Below are positions 45,822-54,725 of a stretch of DNA of 64,000 nucleotides, piece after piece. A program made the position numbers and the translations under genes. Under the pieces are notes generated by a model that was not told where the DNA came from, made no database searches, and was given only the letters and a program-made list of their open reading frames with translations. Source of the stretch: Halorhabdus salina. GTDB lineage: Archaea > Halobacteriota > Halobacteria > Halobacteriales > Haloarculaceae. The first letter of the stretch is position 1. Each line of letters opens with the position of its first letter. Location of the stretch: contig NZ_JACDNP010000009.1 of NCBI RefSeq assembly GCF_013839425.1, forward strand, positions 1-64,000, read 5' to 3'.

Positions 45822-48242
45822 ATGAAATCCGAACGCTACTTACCGACGATAATCCGACGAAGCTACACTCGCAAGTTTGCGATTTCAGCACTCCTCGTTC
45901 TGATAGTTGTCGCTTCGGTCGGATTCTATGCCCAGACACGTGTGTCTGCGGAGGTAACTCAGCAACAGGAGAGTTCCCTGCTGGGCAACGCCCAACTGGA
46001 AGCCGATAGCGTCAGACAGTGGATTGACACGCAACGGCAGACGACGAAGTCCCTGTCCGAACACCGGGGGTTGGCGTCCGATAGTGATGCTGACGCCCGC
46101 GAGATGATGGCCGCGAAAATGGACGAATTGCCGTCCGAGGTGGTTACACTCCACTACGTCAACTACGAGACTGGAGAGATAACGGCTAGCACCCGGCAGG
46201 AGGCCGAGGACACCCAAATCACCGATACGGAAATCGTGTGGGCGATGGAACAGCCGTTCAGTGAGTTGACGTTCAACGACCCCCAGAAGGTCACCCAGTC
46301 CTGGGTGTACTCGTCCGCATCGGGAAAGGCGTCCATCGCCATGCTCTCGCCGGTCCCGGAGTCCGACCATGCGTTGGTGATGGTCATCGAGACGGGTGAG
46401 CGCGCCGAGAAATTCCGGAGTTCTATCGACGGCACGGAGACCTCAGTCGTCGGTAGCACGACTGGCGACCTGTTGTTCGACAAAAACGAGGATGCACTCT
46501 TGTCCCCGTACGACGGGACTGGGGCCAACGCCACATTGAGCGCCATCGAGGAGGATACAGAGGGGACGCTAACGACGAACGACTCGCTGGTCGCGTTCAG
46601 CGCGGTCGGCGGTGACTCGAACTGGGTTGTCGTCAAGACCGCTCCGAAATCGACGGCACTGAGTGCCCAACGCGAGGCCCAGAACATTGTGTTTGCCCTC
46701 GTCCTCACGTCAGTTCTTGGGCTACTGGTGCTTGGTCTCATGATTCGGCGTGGACCAGTGCGCTCGCTCAAAGAACTCTCGGAGCAGGCAACCGCTGTAG
46801 CCAGCGGCGAGTTAGACGAGGACATCACTGACGAAGGGCGCATCGACGAGGTCGGACAAGCTCGGTCCGGGTTCAGAGACATCACACGGTATCTCACGAC
46901 TGTCGCTGACCAGGCCGATGCAATCTCGGACCAGCGGTTCGATGCCGCCGTGCTCGACGAGGATGTCCCGGGCCGATTGGGCACCTCTCTGGATACGATG
47001 CGTGCTGATCTCGAACAGTTCATCGAGGATGTCGAAACTGCCCGCGAAGACGCCGAACAGTCCCGCGAGGAGGCCCAGCAGCTGGCCGAAAACCTCGAAC
47101 GACAGGCCGAGGAGTTCGGGTCTGTCGTCACCCGCGCGGCGGACGGCGACCTCACCGCGCGACTGGACACGGATATCGACAACGACGCGATGTACGAGAT
47201 CGCGTCATCGGTCAACACCATGCTGGACGATATCGAATCGGCCATGATGGAAATCCAGGCGTTTTCCCAACAGGTCGCGGCCGGGAGTGAGGAGGCCAGT
47301 GCCGGGGCCCGTGAAGCAAAGCGGGCAAGCGAACAGATCAGCCAGAGCGTTCAGGAAATCGCAACTGGTTCCGACGACCAGCGGGACCGACTCGAAACAA
47401 TTTCCGGTGAGATGAACAACCTCTCGGCGACCATCGAGGAAGTCGCCTCGACGACCCAGTCCGTCGCTACCACCTCACAGGAGACCGAAGACATCGCCTC
47501 GAACGGTGAACAGACAGCAACGCAGGCGATTGCCGGCATCGAGGACGTCCGCGAGACGATGGTTGCCACCGTGGAGAACGTCGAGACGCTCGACGAGTTG
47601 ATGACCGAAATCGACGAAATCGTCGAACTCATCGCGGACATCGCTGAGAAGACGAACATGCTGGCGCTGAACGCCAACATCGAGGCTGCACGCGCTGGCG
47701 ACAGCGCGACCGACGGCAGCGGCTTTGCGGTCGTCGCAGATGAGGTCAAGCAACTGGCCAGTGAGACCCAGGAGTCGGCCGAAGACGTGGCCCAGTTGAT
47801 CGACGAGGTGCAACACCAGACTTCCGTCACCGTCGACGAAATCCAGACTGCGGACGCGCAGGTTCAGGAGACCGTCGACGCTGTCGAGGAGACAGCCGAG
47901 GCGTTCACGGAGGTCGTTGCAAACATCGAGACGACCAACGACGGTGTGCAGGAAATTAGCGAGGCGATGGACGACCAGGCGGCAAGTTCCGAAGAGGTGC
48001 TTACCATGTTCGATGACGTGGCCGAAATCAGCCAGTCGACGGCTGCGGAGGCTGAAACCGTCTCCGCGAGCGCCGAAGAACAGGCTTCTTCGATGACTGA
48101 GGTGACAGCAAGCGTCGAGTCTCTCGCCGAGCAGGCTGAACAGCTACAGGCACGCCTCGAGGACTTCGAAGTCAGTAGCGGCGATGGGGCCACGGGTGGC
48201 AGCGCCACTACAGACTCCGGCACCCAAAGCGGCATGTCGTAG
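45822..48242 (+). CDS. Membrane methyl-accepting chemotaxis transducer
   Basis: An intact 806-residue transducer. Helix 1 is about residues 20-36, an outside sensor domain about 37-285, and helix 2 about 287-307, followed by HAMP domains and a long signalling coiled coil with the hairpin tip (EKTNMLALNANIEAARAGD, about 607-625). It ends in a Gly/Thr-rich tail. The ligand is unknown; the outside domain resembles Cache-type sensors. A CTATAAG block is only 12-18 bases from the ATG, so the real promoter may lie upstream. It is flanked on both sides by gene remnants. Confidence 0.9.
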   Translation: MKSERYLPTIIRRSYTRKFAISALLVLIVVASVGFYAQTRVSAEVTQQQESSLLGNAQLEADSVRQWIDTQRQTTKSLSEHRGLASDSDADAREMMAAKMDELPSEVVTLHYVNYETGEITASTRQEAEDTQITDTEIVWAMEQPFSELTFNDPQKVTQSWVYSSASGKASIAMLSPVPESDHALVMVIETGERAEKFRSSIDGTETSVVGSTTGDLLFDKNEDALLSPYDGTGANATLSAIEEDTEGTLTTNDSLVAFSAVGGDSNWVVVKTAPKSTALSAQREAQNIVFALVLTSVLGLLVLGLMIRRGPVRSLKELSEQATAVASGELDEDITDEGRIDEVGQARSGFRDITRYLTTVADQADAISDQRFDAAVLDEDVPGRLGTSLDTMRADLEQFIEDVETAREDAEQSREEAQQLAENLERQAEEFGSVVTRAADGDLTARLDTDIDNDAMYEIASSVNTMLDDIESAMMEIQAFSQQVAAGSEEASAGAREAKRASEQISQSVQEIATGSDDQRDRLETISGEMNNLSATIEEVASTTQSVATTSQETEDIASNGEQTATQAIAGIEDVRETMVATVENVETLDELMTEIDEIVELIADIAEKTNMLALNANIEAARAGDSATDGSGFAVVADEVKQLASETQESAEDVAQLIDEVQHQTSVTVDEIQTADAQVQETVDAVEETAEAFTEVVANIETTNDGVQEISEAMDDQAASSEEVLTMFDDVAEISQSTAAEAETVSASAEEQASSMTEVTASVESLAEQAEQLQARLEDFEVSSGDGATGGSATTDSGTQSGMS

Positions 48243-48529
48243 GGTCGCCCACACCTCCTTTGTGATTGGTAGCCAGCTAGTCGCTTCCAGCGGGCGCACT
48301 CGATGAAGCCGATGGCGTCCTGAAGGTCATCTTCCCGGACCCGCCAGCGGACCTGGCAATCGGTGGCGCGACGCCCGGTCGACAGGCGACCTGGCTGACG
48401 CCGACGAGGCGGACGCCGAGGTCGACGACAGACTCATCGTCGCCGTGTCCGAGCGATTGGACTGCTCATCGGATGACTTCGAGGAGATGGATGACCGTGT
48501 GCTGTGGTTCAAATCAGGGATTCACGTTT
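48243..48529 (+). other. GC-rich gene remnant before the IS5 fragment
   Basis: Short stretches of coding-like sequence, for example ALDEADGVLKVIFPDPPADL and then in another frame SERLDCSSDDFEEMDDRVLW, with frameshifts between. It looks like the end of an unidentified host gene interrupted by the insertion element that follows. Confidence 0.35.
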
Positions 48530-48967
48530 ATACGTTCAGAGCGGTGAAAACCACCGGGTTGATTGACTGCAAAACTAGTGCAATTCTATATATACATTGT
48601 TCGATGAAACAACTGCACGATACACAGATTGCGTGGCAGCTACTTATGCGTAACCTAGAAAAACTGAGCATTTTGACCGCAGACAAAGGCTACGACTGGG
48701 AGATACTTCGTCGGAGACTCTGTTCAGAGGGCGTTAAACCGGTCATCAAGCACCGCGAGTTCGGCTGGCACGGCGTCGCAAACAATGTTTTTTCTCGATG
48801 ATAGAACATACCACCAACGCTCAAATATCGAATCGACGTTTTTCGCGCTCTGTGGAAAATACGGCGAGATCGTGCGCGCTCGAACCTGGTTTGGTCAGTT
48901 CCGCGAGCTCGTGTTGAAATGTGCCGTCAGAAACGTCGAACTAGCTCTCGACCGCTCAAACGCATGA
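48530..48967 (+). pseudogene. IS5-family transposase remnant
   Basis: After a truncated 5' end the frame reads RAVKTTGLIDCKTSAILYIH, then ILTADKGYDWEILRRRL and VKPVIKHREFGWHG. It shifts near 48790 to TYHQRSNIESTFFAL, then RARTWFGQFRELVLKCAVRN and a stop at 48967. This is the C-terminal half of a haloarchaeal ISH-type IS5 transposase, with the ADKGYD and YxxRS..E motifs visible. The 5' part with the first catalytic Asp is missing and a frameshift is present, so it is dead. Confidence 0.75.
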
Positions 48968-48969
48968 AT

Positions 48970-49209
48970 TTAGGCGTCTAAACAAGACACAATCCAATCC
49001 GTGTCAACATCTCTCGCAGGATTCCCGTCAAAACCAGAGCGTTTCTCGTACCAGTCAAAGAACAGGCGAACCGCGGTCAAGTACTCGTAAGCAGTACGAT
49101 TCGACACGTCTCCGTTAGCCATCCAAGTCAAGAAACTCTCCAGTTTCACAGCATCCAGATCGCCTAACTCGTAATTCTTCTCGCTCACCCACTCATCCAA
49201 CTTCTTCAA
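48970..49209 (-). pseudogene. Tyrosine integrase N-terminal fragment
   Basis: 79 residues resembling the SAM-like core-binding domain of XerC/D-type recombinases: DAVKLESFLTWMANGDVSNR, then TAYEYLTAVRLFFDWYEKR. It ends soon after the linker region (NPARDVDTDWIVS), so the whole catalytic domain is missing. It lies tail to tail with the IS5 fragment. It may be a scrap of the element that delivered the surrounding accessory DNA. Confidence 0.6.
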
Positions 49210-49294
49210 ACCGCTTTATCGATTGTATACGGTGTTACAACGCTTCAAATGCAAGGAGTGTGGCAAGCGCTGGGGGGAGATAGTTGACCGACGC

Positions 49295-49783
49295 TTACTC
49301 GTCGAACAGTTTTCTCGCTCGCCGGTAAATCGGCGCGTCGAGCCAGTCTTCTCCAGTGGCAAGTTGCTCGACGTCTGCCAGCGCGTCCTCGCGGTCAAGC
49401 ACGCCGCAATCGAGCAGCGCCCGCAATACGATCGGCGAGATTGCGACCCGGGCCTCAGTGGCGGCCTGCAGTTCGGGGAGCGCCCGTAGGTCGTCGGTCA
49501 GCAGAAAGTCGGCGTCCCGTTTCCGGGCGAATACGACGACGCTCCCTTCGCCCGCATCGATCCGTGCGGATTCGATCGATTCCTCGACCTGGTGGACGGC
49601 AAGGTTATCCTGCCTGTCGAGTACTGCTCGGGCGGCTGTCGCGTGGGTGTCCTCGTATTCGGCCGTCTCTTTGAGCTCTGTGACCACGGTTGCGGTCGTG
49701 TGCACGTCGAACCCCGTGAGAAGGCGGTCCAGCCGGTCGATCGTCGAAAGCGAAACCAGCGCGCTCGTGTCCGCGACGATCAT
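49295..49783 (-). CDS. PIN-domain toxin (VapC-like)
   Basis: 162 residues. The PIN fold opens with IVADTSALVSLSTID (acidic Asp 4), followed by a conserved Glu in VVTELKETAEYED and acidic residues in DAGEGSVVVFARKRDADFLLTDD, the expected RNase metal site. It overlaps the upstream RHH gene by four bases (ATGA), as in VapBC modules. It would cleave RNA when freed from the antitoxin. Confidence 0.85.
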   Translation of the reverse strand: MIVADTSALVSLSTIDRLDRLLTGFDVHTTATVVTELKETAEYEDTHATAARAVLDRQDNLAVHQVEESIESARIDAGEGSVVVFARKRDADFLLTDDLRALPELQAATEARVAISPIVLRALLDCGVLDREDALADVEQLATGEDWLDAPIYRRARKLFDE

Positions 49784-50094
49784 GCCTCGTCGTCAAGTGC
49801 TGCGAGATCGGCGGCCAACTCCTCACCGTCGTCCAGCAACGACTTCGAGGCACGGACTGACTCGGCGTCCTGCCGGCCGACGAAGGCCTGCAAGACGTCG
49901 AAGTCGATTTCGTCGTCCAGATAGAGCTCGACGATTGCCTCACGGAATCGCTCGTCGTCCTCGACGTCGGCCAGATACTCCTGCAGTGCTTCCATCACAA
50001 TATCGGTCCGGTCGGTATGACTCACCTCGGCAGCGACGTCGGCCTTCTCGACCAACTCCTCGGGCAGGCGGAAGTTGACGCGTTTGGTCCCCAT
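49780..50094 (-). CDS. RHH antitoxin partner of the PIN toxin
   Basis: 104 residues. The N-terminal ribbon-helix-helix MGTKRVNFRLPEELVEKADV, then TDRTDIVMEALQEYL, is clear, with an acidic C-terminal tail likely to wrap the PIN protein. The ATG at 50094 was chosen to start with the beta strand. An upstream AT-rich stretch (50100-50130) is the probable promoter, open to autorepression. Confidence 0.85.
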   Translation of the reverse strand: MGTKRVNFRLPEELVEKADVAAEVSHTDRTDIVMEALQEYLADVEDDERFREAIVELYLDDEIDFDVLQAFVGRQDAESVRASKSLLDDGEELAADLAALDDEA

Positions 50095-50144
50095 CGTTCT
50101 GTACATACATTGTCTGTACAATCGAAAAACTCTTTCGGCGATGA

Positions 50145-50363
50145 TCACGCGGGATCGGCTGCTTTCTTTGGCAACTCGAAGACGTCCTCGATTTCAGCGT
50201 CGAACTCGCGGGCGATCCGCCAGGCCAGTTCCAGGGAGGGGTTGTACTCGCCCTTCTCGACGTAGAGGATCGTCTGGCGGGTCACGCCGACGCGGTCTGC
50301 CAATTCGGCCTGTGTGAGGCCAGCGTCTTCGCGACACTTCTTGATCGTCGTCTCGAAGTCCAT
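50145..50363 (-). CDS. XRE-type HTH repressor
   Basis: 72 residues. A complete Cro/cI-type HTH: FETTIKKCREDAGLTQAELA, then DRVGVTRQTILYVEKGEYNP and SLELAWRIAREFD. It is coupled to the membrane gene just upstream (one base gap), a pairing common in archaea and bacteria. The likely binding site is the perfect palindrome at 50819-50842 in the operon promoter. The short C-terminus ELPKKAADPA has no sensing domain, so the membrane partner may act as sensor. Confidence 0.9.
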   Translation of the reverse strand: MDFETTIKKCREDAGLTQAELADRVGVTRQTILYVEKGEYNPSLELAWRIAREFDAEIEDVFELPKKAADPA

Positions 50364-50364
50364 C

Positions 50365-50817
50365 TCAGTCCACCAGTCGACGGGCACGGACCACGTTCCA
50401 TCCCTTGTGGGCAATCGACGAGACGATCGCTGCCATGCCGACCCAGACGAACACGATCTCACCCTGCTGGACCAGCGTCTTGAGCGGTTCGGACAGGCTC
50501 CCTTGCATTTCGACCATCGCTCCGAGCACGTAGGCTCCGAATCCGATCGCGAACAGGGCATAGAGCGCTCGACTGGCCGCCGTCTGGATCAGCGTTCGCA
50601 CTCGCTCGTCGTTCTCCTCGATTCCGAGTCGAGTACCCACCCAGCGACTCGCCGGCAGAAAGCCGACGAACAGTACCCCGCCGAGGGCGATCAGCGGTGG
50701 CGACTCGAACCCGATCCCGGCGTTCAACAACCCGATCACTAGCAGGAGGAAGAGCGCTCGCACAACCCGGTACTGTGTCTGGGGGCTCCCGACCCCGGTG
50801 TTAGGTTTGTTTAACAT
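50365..50817 (-). CDS. Four-helix membrane protein (DUF2178-like)
   Basis: 150 residues with four hydrophobic helices (about 18-35, 40-57, 83-103 and 120-137). It resembles the small membrane proteins encoded with XRE repressors in the DUF2178 group. The start ATG at 50817 overlaps a half-palindrome, and a 24-bp palindrome lies right upstream. It may tether or modulate the repressor; the signal is unknown. Confidence 0.75.
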   Translation of the reverse strand: MLNKPNTGVGSPQTQYRVVRALFLLLVIGLLNAGIGFESPPLIALGGVLFVGFLPASRWVGTRLGIEENDERVRTLIQTAASRALYALFAIGFGAYVLGAMVEMQGSLSEPLKTLVQQGEIVFVWVGMAAIVSSIAHKGWNVVRARRLVD

Positions 50818-50842
50818 GCCGTGTTAGAAATATCTAACACGG
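50799..50842. promoter_or_regulatory. Tandem operators of the XRE/membrane operon
   Basis: The main site (50819-50842) is a perfect palindrome: 10-bp arms CCGTGTTAGA and TCTAACACGG around AATA. A second, weaker site (50799-50816, TGTTA...TAACA) overlaps the start codon of the 50365 gene. An ATAAGT block about 30-38 bases upstream of the ATG could be the TATA box. Both sites would cover the transcription start, giving autorepression. Confidence 0.75.
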
Positions 50843-50935
50843 AAGGACTTATTTCTTGTGGCGCCTTCGGTCGGCGAGCCGGTGGGAATGCGCTCGATAC
50901 TGCCGGTCTAAACAGTTACTAACCAGGATTCCCGA

Positions 50936-53374
50936 CTATTCGACGACGACGGTCCCCTCCATTCCCACCGCTTCGTGGGGGATGCAGAGGTAGCCGTGTT
51001 CGCCGGTGGTCTCGAAAGTGTGGACGTAGGACTGGCCGGACTGGACGGCCCCTTCGCCGTTCGACCAGCCATCGCGGGCGGCGTCCTCGCTGTCGAAGTC
51101 CCCGGAGGCCCAGTATTCGGCGTCCTCGGGAATCTGCTCGCTGTATGCCGTGACCGTGTGGGGTTCTCCACCGGCATGCGTCCAGGCGATCGTGTCGCCG
51201 GCCGAGACGGTCAACTCTGTTGGCTCGAAGGCTGCGGCCGTCATGTCGACGACGTGGTCGGCGTCATCGGGGACGCCTTCGACGACGTTGGGGCCACCGG
51301 AGAGATTGCTGTTGTGGCCGCCACTCGAACTCTCCTCGCTGTGGCCGCCCGAGGGTGCGCCCGCGAGATCGAGATCGAGCGGTACGTCCTCGCTGGCATC
51401 GACCAGTGCGAACTGTGCGTACTGGGAAGCGTTAGCGAAGGTATCGGCGGCGCTTGCGACGTCACCAGCGCCGTCGAGTGACTCGATCAGCCCCTCCAGG
51501 GAGGCCTCGAAGGACTCGTAGGCGTTGCGGTCGGCCTCTTCGAGTAGCTCGTGGACGCGGGCACTCTCGAAGCGAGCAAAGGCGTCCTCGGCGATGCCGA
51601 GCGCGACCTCACGCTGTGGGCCGCCCGCGGCCTCGACCACGGCGTACGCGGAGGCGACGGCCTCCTCGCCGAAGGTCTTTGTCGGCGGGTAGACGGCCTC
51701 GCCGTTCCCGGCTGCCTGAATCACCGCGCCGATGGCTCCTTCGAAGCCCTCGTAGATCTCGGCATCGGCCTCTTCCAGTGCCTCGTGATAGCCGCCGGGA
51801 TCTCCCTCAAAGTGCTCGAAGACCCACTGGGCGATTGCCTGTGCGCGATCGTCGTTGCCCAGCGTATCGAGGACGGCAGCATCGAACCCACGGGCGGTGA
51901 CAACCGCTGCCTCGCCCGCGCTCACGACCGACGTTTCGGCTGCGGTCGTCGCGTATTCCAGTAGCGTCGACTGGACGCCTTCGTAGTGGGTTGTGACGGC
52001 TTCGCTGTCCCCGGCCTCGAAGGCCTCGATCAGCCCCGCGAGGTGCTCTTCCTCGAAGGCGTGATAGAGCTCCTCGCTCGTCTCCTCGACGGCCTCGTGG
52101 AACCCGAGTTCGTCCTCCTCGAAGCGGGTGAACAGGTCCTGGGCGATCGACGCCGCGGCGTCACCCTCGTCGCGACGATAGCGCTCACGAGCGTCGGCGA
52201 TCCGCGCCCGGAAGAATGCGGCGGCCAGAATCGGGGCCGCCTCGCCAGTCAGCGCCTCGATTCCGGCCACGAGGTTTTCGTCGACAGTTGCCAGCGGATC
52301 CGATATGTCGTCGCCCGCTTCGATGGCCGTCCGGAGGGCTTCGAGCCCGGACTCGAAGCCCTCGTAGGCTTCGCCGTCCGCGGATTCGAGGCCCTCGTGG
52401 GCGCGTGCCCCCTCGAAGTGCGCGAAGACATCGGTCACGACCGTCGCAGCTCGTTCGCGCTCGCCCGCTGCGGCGAGCCAGGCGGCGTCGGCAATCCGGG
52501 CCCGGTACGTACTCAGCGTTGCGGCGTGGGCGACCCCGAGAGAGGGGCCACCCAGCGAAGCAAGCGCTGCAGCGTCCCAGCCCATTGCCTGGAAGAGCGC
52601 CACGTGGCCGGCCCCTGCCGCGTGCTCGTCGTCGGCTATGGCATAGCTCCCGGCTAGGGCAGCTTCGAAGGTCAAATCAGCATTGGTCAGCGCCGACTCG
52701 CTGTTGCCCGATCCGGTGTTCGAAACGAGATTCCCCAGACTCCCTTCGAAGGACTCGAAGGTGTCGCTGTCAGTCGATTCGAATGCCTTCTGGACGCCGT
52801 CTCGGAAGCGTGCCTGTGTGTCCTCAGCGACGGTCGCCGCGGCGTCGGGATTGTCTGTCTCGAGGAGGAACACAGCGTTCTGGACAGCCGCCGCGAGTGC
52901 CTGCAGATCGTAGGCCTGTACCGTCCCCTCGCTGAGTAGCGCGCTTTGTGCGTCGGCCAGGTGGTCCGTCGCGGTGTCTGCGGCATCGCTTGCCCGTTGG
53001 AGGTCGCCCGCGGACAGTCCCTCTGACCGAAGGGCACCCAGCGCTGACTCGAAGCCCTCGTAGGCCTCGCTATCGGTCCCTTCGAGCACTTCGTGAGCGC
53101 CGTATTCGCCGCTTGCCTTCTCGAAGCGAGCGAAGACGTTCTGGGCGACGGCCTCACCACCATCGGATGCTCCGGCCCGTCCAAGCGCGACTGCGTCTCG
53201 CACTCTAGCTCGCATCGCGTTCCACTCGGCCGCGACCGCCAGATCCGCGTTCGCCTGTCCGGCATCGTTCGGATCCCTCTCGGTCGTCGTTTCTCCAGGG
53301 GCTGAACAACCCGCCAGTCCGACTGTTCCCAACAGCGTTGCGCCGCCCGCCAGTATTTCTCGTCTGGATGGCAT
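50936..53374 (-). CDS. DUF5059 repeat lipoprotein with C-terminal halocyanin domain
   Basis: 812 residues. Signal MPSRREILAG with lipobox LAGC (Cys 23): Tat-exported and lipid-anchored. Residues about 45-660 hold six degenerate repeats of the pattern FARFE...HE.LE..D.EAYE.FE, at about 80, 186, 316, 414, 518 and 598. A Ser/Gly/His linker leads to a blue-copper domain (700-812) with ligands His 739, Cys 797, His 800 and Met 805. The metal boxes at 53381-53430 suggest control by a DtxR-type regulator. Role: surface electron transfer, possibly tied to metal uptake. Confidence 0.87.
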   Translation of the reverse strand: MPSRREILAGGATLLGTVGLAGCSAPGETTTERDPNDAGQANADLAVAAEWNAMRARVRDAVALGRAGASDGGEAVAQNVFARFEKASGEYGAHEVLEGTDSEAYEGFESALGALRSEGLSAGDLQRASDAADTATDHLADAQSALLSEGTVQAYDLQALAAAVQNAVFLLETDNPDAAATVAEDTQARFRDGVQKAFESTDSDTFESFEGSLGNLVSNTGSGNSESALTNADLTFEAALAGSYAIADDEHAAGAGHVALFQAMGWDAAALASLGGPSLGVAHAATLSTYRARIADAAWLAAAGERERAATVVTDVFAHFEGARAHEGLESADGEAYEGFESGLEALRTAIEAGDDISDPLATVDENLVAGIEALTGEAAPILAAAFFRARIADARERYRRDEGDAAASIAQDLFTRFEEDELGFHEAVEETSEELYHAFEEEHLAGLIEAFEAGDSEAVTTHYEGVQSTLLEYATTAAETSVVSAGEAAVVTARGFDAAVLDTLGNDDRAQAIAQWVFEHFEGDPGGYHEALEEADAEIYEGFEGAIGAVIQAAGNGEAVYPPTKTFGEEAVASAYAVVEAAGGPQREVALGIAEDAFARFESARVHELLEEADRNAYESFEASLEGLIESLDGAGDVASAADTFANASQYAQFALVDASEDVPLDLDLAGAPSGGHSEESSSGGHNSNLSGGPNVVEGVPDDADHVVDMTAAAFEPTELTVSAGDTIAWTHAGGEPHTVTAYSEQIPEDAEYWASGDFDSEDAARDGWSNGEGAVQSGQSYVHTFETTGEHGYLCIPHEAVGMEGTVVVE

Positions 53375-53380
53375 TAGGAA

Positions 53381-53430
53381 TTAGGCTTGCCTAAACAGTG
53401 ATAAGGCTATCGTTTTTTAGGCGGGCCAAA
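53381..53430. promoter_or_regulatory. Two DtxR/Idr-like metal-regulator boxes
   Basis: Box 1 (53381-53394) is the perfect palindrome TTAGGCTTGCCTAA, 7-20 bases before the start codon of the DUF5059 gene. Box 2 (53417-53430), TTAGGCGGGCCAAA, differs from the palindromic pattern at one position; the centres are 36 bp apart. Sites of TTAGGC-N2-GCCTAA form are typical of DtxR-family iron or manganese repressors such as haloarchaeal Idr/SirR. Confidence 0.65.
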
Positions 53431-53734
53431 ATCATGCAGAACCGATCCATTCCGCCGCCATCGACCACAAGTGTCGCCGTCGCGTCGAGGTCTGTTCGGG
53501 TACGCAGTCGCCGAGTTCACCTTCTCGTTCACAGGCGGTACAAGGCGGATGCCCCGACCCTTGAGGTCGGGGAGGAACTCGACACCCCATGACACAAATC
53601 ACGTTACAAGGGTGTGCTATCCGAGCCGGACACGCGCCGGGGATTCTGAGACGGATTGCTGTCACTGTGTGCCGATGAGTACCCGAATGCAGGCGGTCGA
53701 TGCGAAACTGTCTGCGCCCAATCCGTCTGAGAGA
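53431..53734. mobile_element. Probable IS200/IS605-type end remnant
   Basis: No gene. A perfect 8-bp hairpin (CCCCGACC at 53552-53559 and GGTCGGGG at 53565-53572, loop CTTGA), preceded by GGCGGATG, resembles the conserved palindrome at the right end of haloarchaeal IS1341/IS605-type elements and their short non-coding derivatives. No TnpA or TnpB reading frame remains, and the left end was not found. Confidence 0.45.
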
Positions 53735-54610
53735 CTACGTGACGAGCAGCCAGGCGAAGACGACGGCCACGCCGCCTAAGGTCGTCGAGAAGAGCGACTG
53801 GACGCGGAGCCGATCCAGCAGTTCGTGTGAGGTTTCAGTCATGCCTGCGGCCTGGTCGATCTCACCGCCGACCTCACAGGACGGCAGGAAGTCCATCGCG
53901 ACGTGGAGGAACACGCCGGCGGCGAACCCGAAGATGACAGCGTTAATCGCCGGCGCACTCGGCAGGTTCACCATCGCGACTGGCAGGGCCGTCAGGCCGA
54001 CGCCGGCCGCAGGCAACAACAGCGGGACAGTCGGCTTGCCGTCTAGAGCGAGCCGACGCGCGGCAGCGTAGCCTGCCGGCCCCTTATGAGAGATGATTGC
54101 CAGTCCCAAGAGGAGCCCGAGGTCCGGCATCTGGCCGTAGATGAGGCCGATGATCAATCCCGCCGAGAGCGCGTGAGCCGCTAGTTCAGTCGCTGTTGTG
54201 TCCATCGGCAGGTCCAGGTGCGAGAGCCGGTGGCCGATCGTGTGGGCATTGTAGCCCACGAGGATCCCGCCTGCGATACCGAATCCACCGAGGCGTGGGT
54301 CCTGGCTGATGCCGATCGCCTGCGGGACGAGAAACGCCGCTGCGCTGGCTATCATTGCGCCGCTTGCCAGTCCATAGCCCCACACGAGCCTGCGAGGGTG
54401 GCGCCCACTCGACCAGGCCCCGACGAGTGCGCCGCCAGCCATCGCTCCGAAGGCAACCCACGAAATGACGACAAGCTTCCCCAATCCGCCGTCGTTGCCG
54501 AATCCGACCACTGCCAGCACCGTCAATCCGAGCAATATCGCCGTCGAAAGAGCGCCGAGAAGCATTTCTGCCCGAAAGTTATTAAGAATACTTCTGTTGT
54601 TAATACTCAT
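53735..54610 (-). CDS. ZIP-family divalent metal transporter
   Basis: 291 residues, about eight membrane helices. The family-defining helix IV/V pair is visible: HALSAGLIIGLIYGQMP and ISHKGPAGYAAARRLAL; a later helix is GFAAGVFLHVAMDFLP. It would import zinc, iron or manganese. The position next to a gene with DtxR-like boxes supports metal homeostasis, though the boxes are downstream of this gene. An AT-rich TTATTAAGAATAC stretch at the start is its own promoter or leader. Confidence 0.82.
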   Translation of the reverse strand: MSINNRSILNNFRAEMLLGALSTAILLGLTVLAVVGFGNDGGLGKLVVISWVAFGAMAGGALVGAWSSGRHPRRLVWGYGLASGAMIASAAAFLVPQAIGISQDPRLGGFGIAGGILVGYNAHTIGHRLSHLDLPMDTTATELAAHALSAGLIIGLIYGQMPDLGLLLGLAIISHKGPAGYAAARRLALDGKPTVPLLLPAAGVGLTALPVAMVNLPSAPAINAVIFGFAAGVFLHVAMDFLPSCEVGGEIDQAAGMTETSHELLDRLRVQSLFSTTLGGVAVVFAWLLVT

Positions 54611-54725
54611 CGGCTGGTTGTTCCCGACCGACGGATATGAACGTGTCGGTGAGGGGTGACGGATCGGTGTGATCGCCGATCCTCGTGCCGACCTTTAAGC
54701 GGGTACCGGTCGTTGGTTCGTCCCG

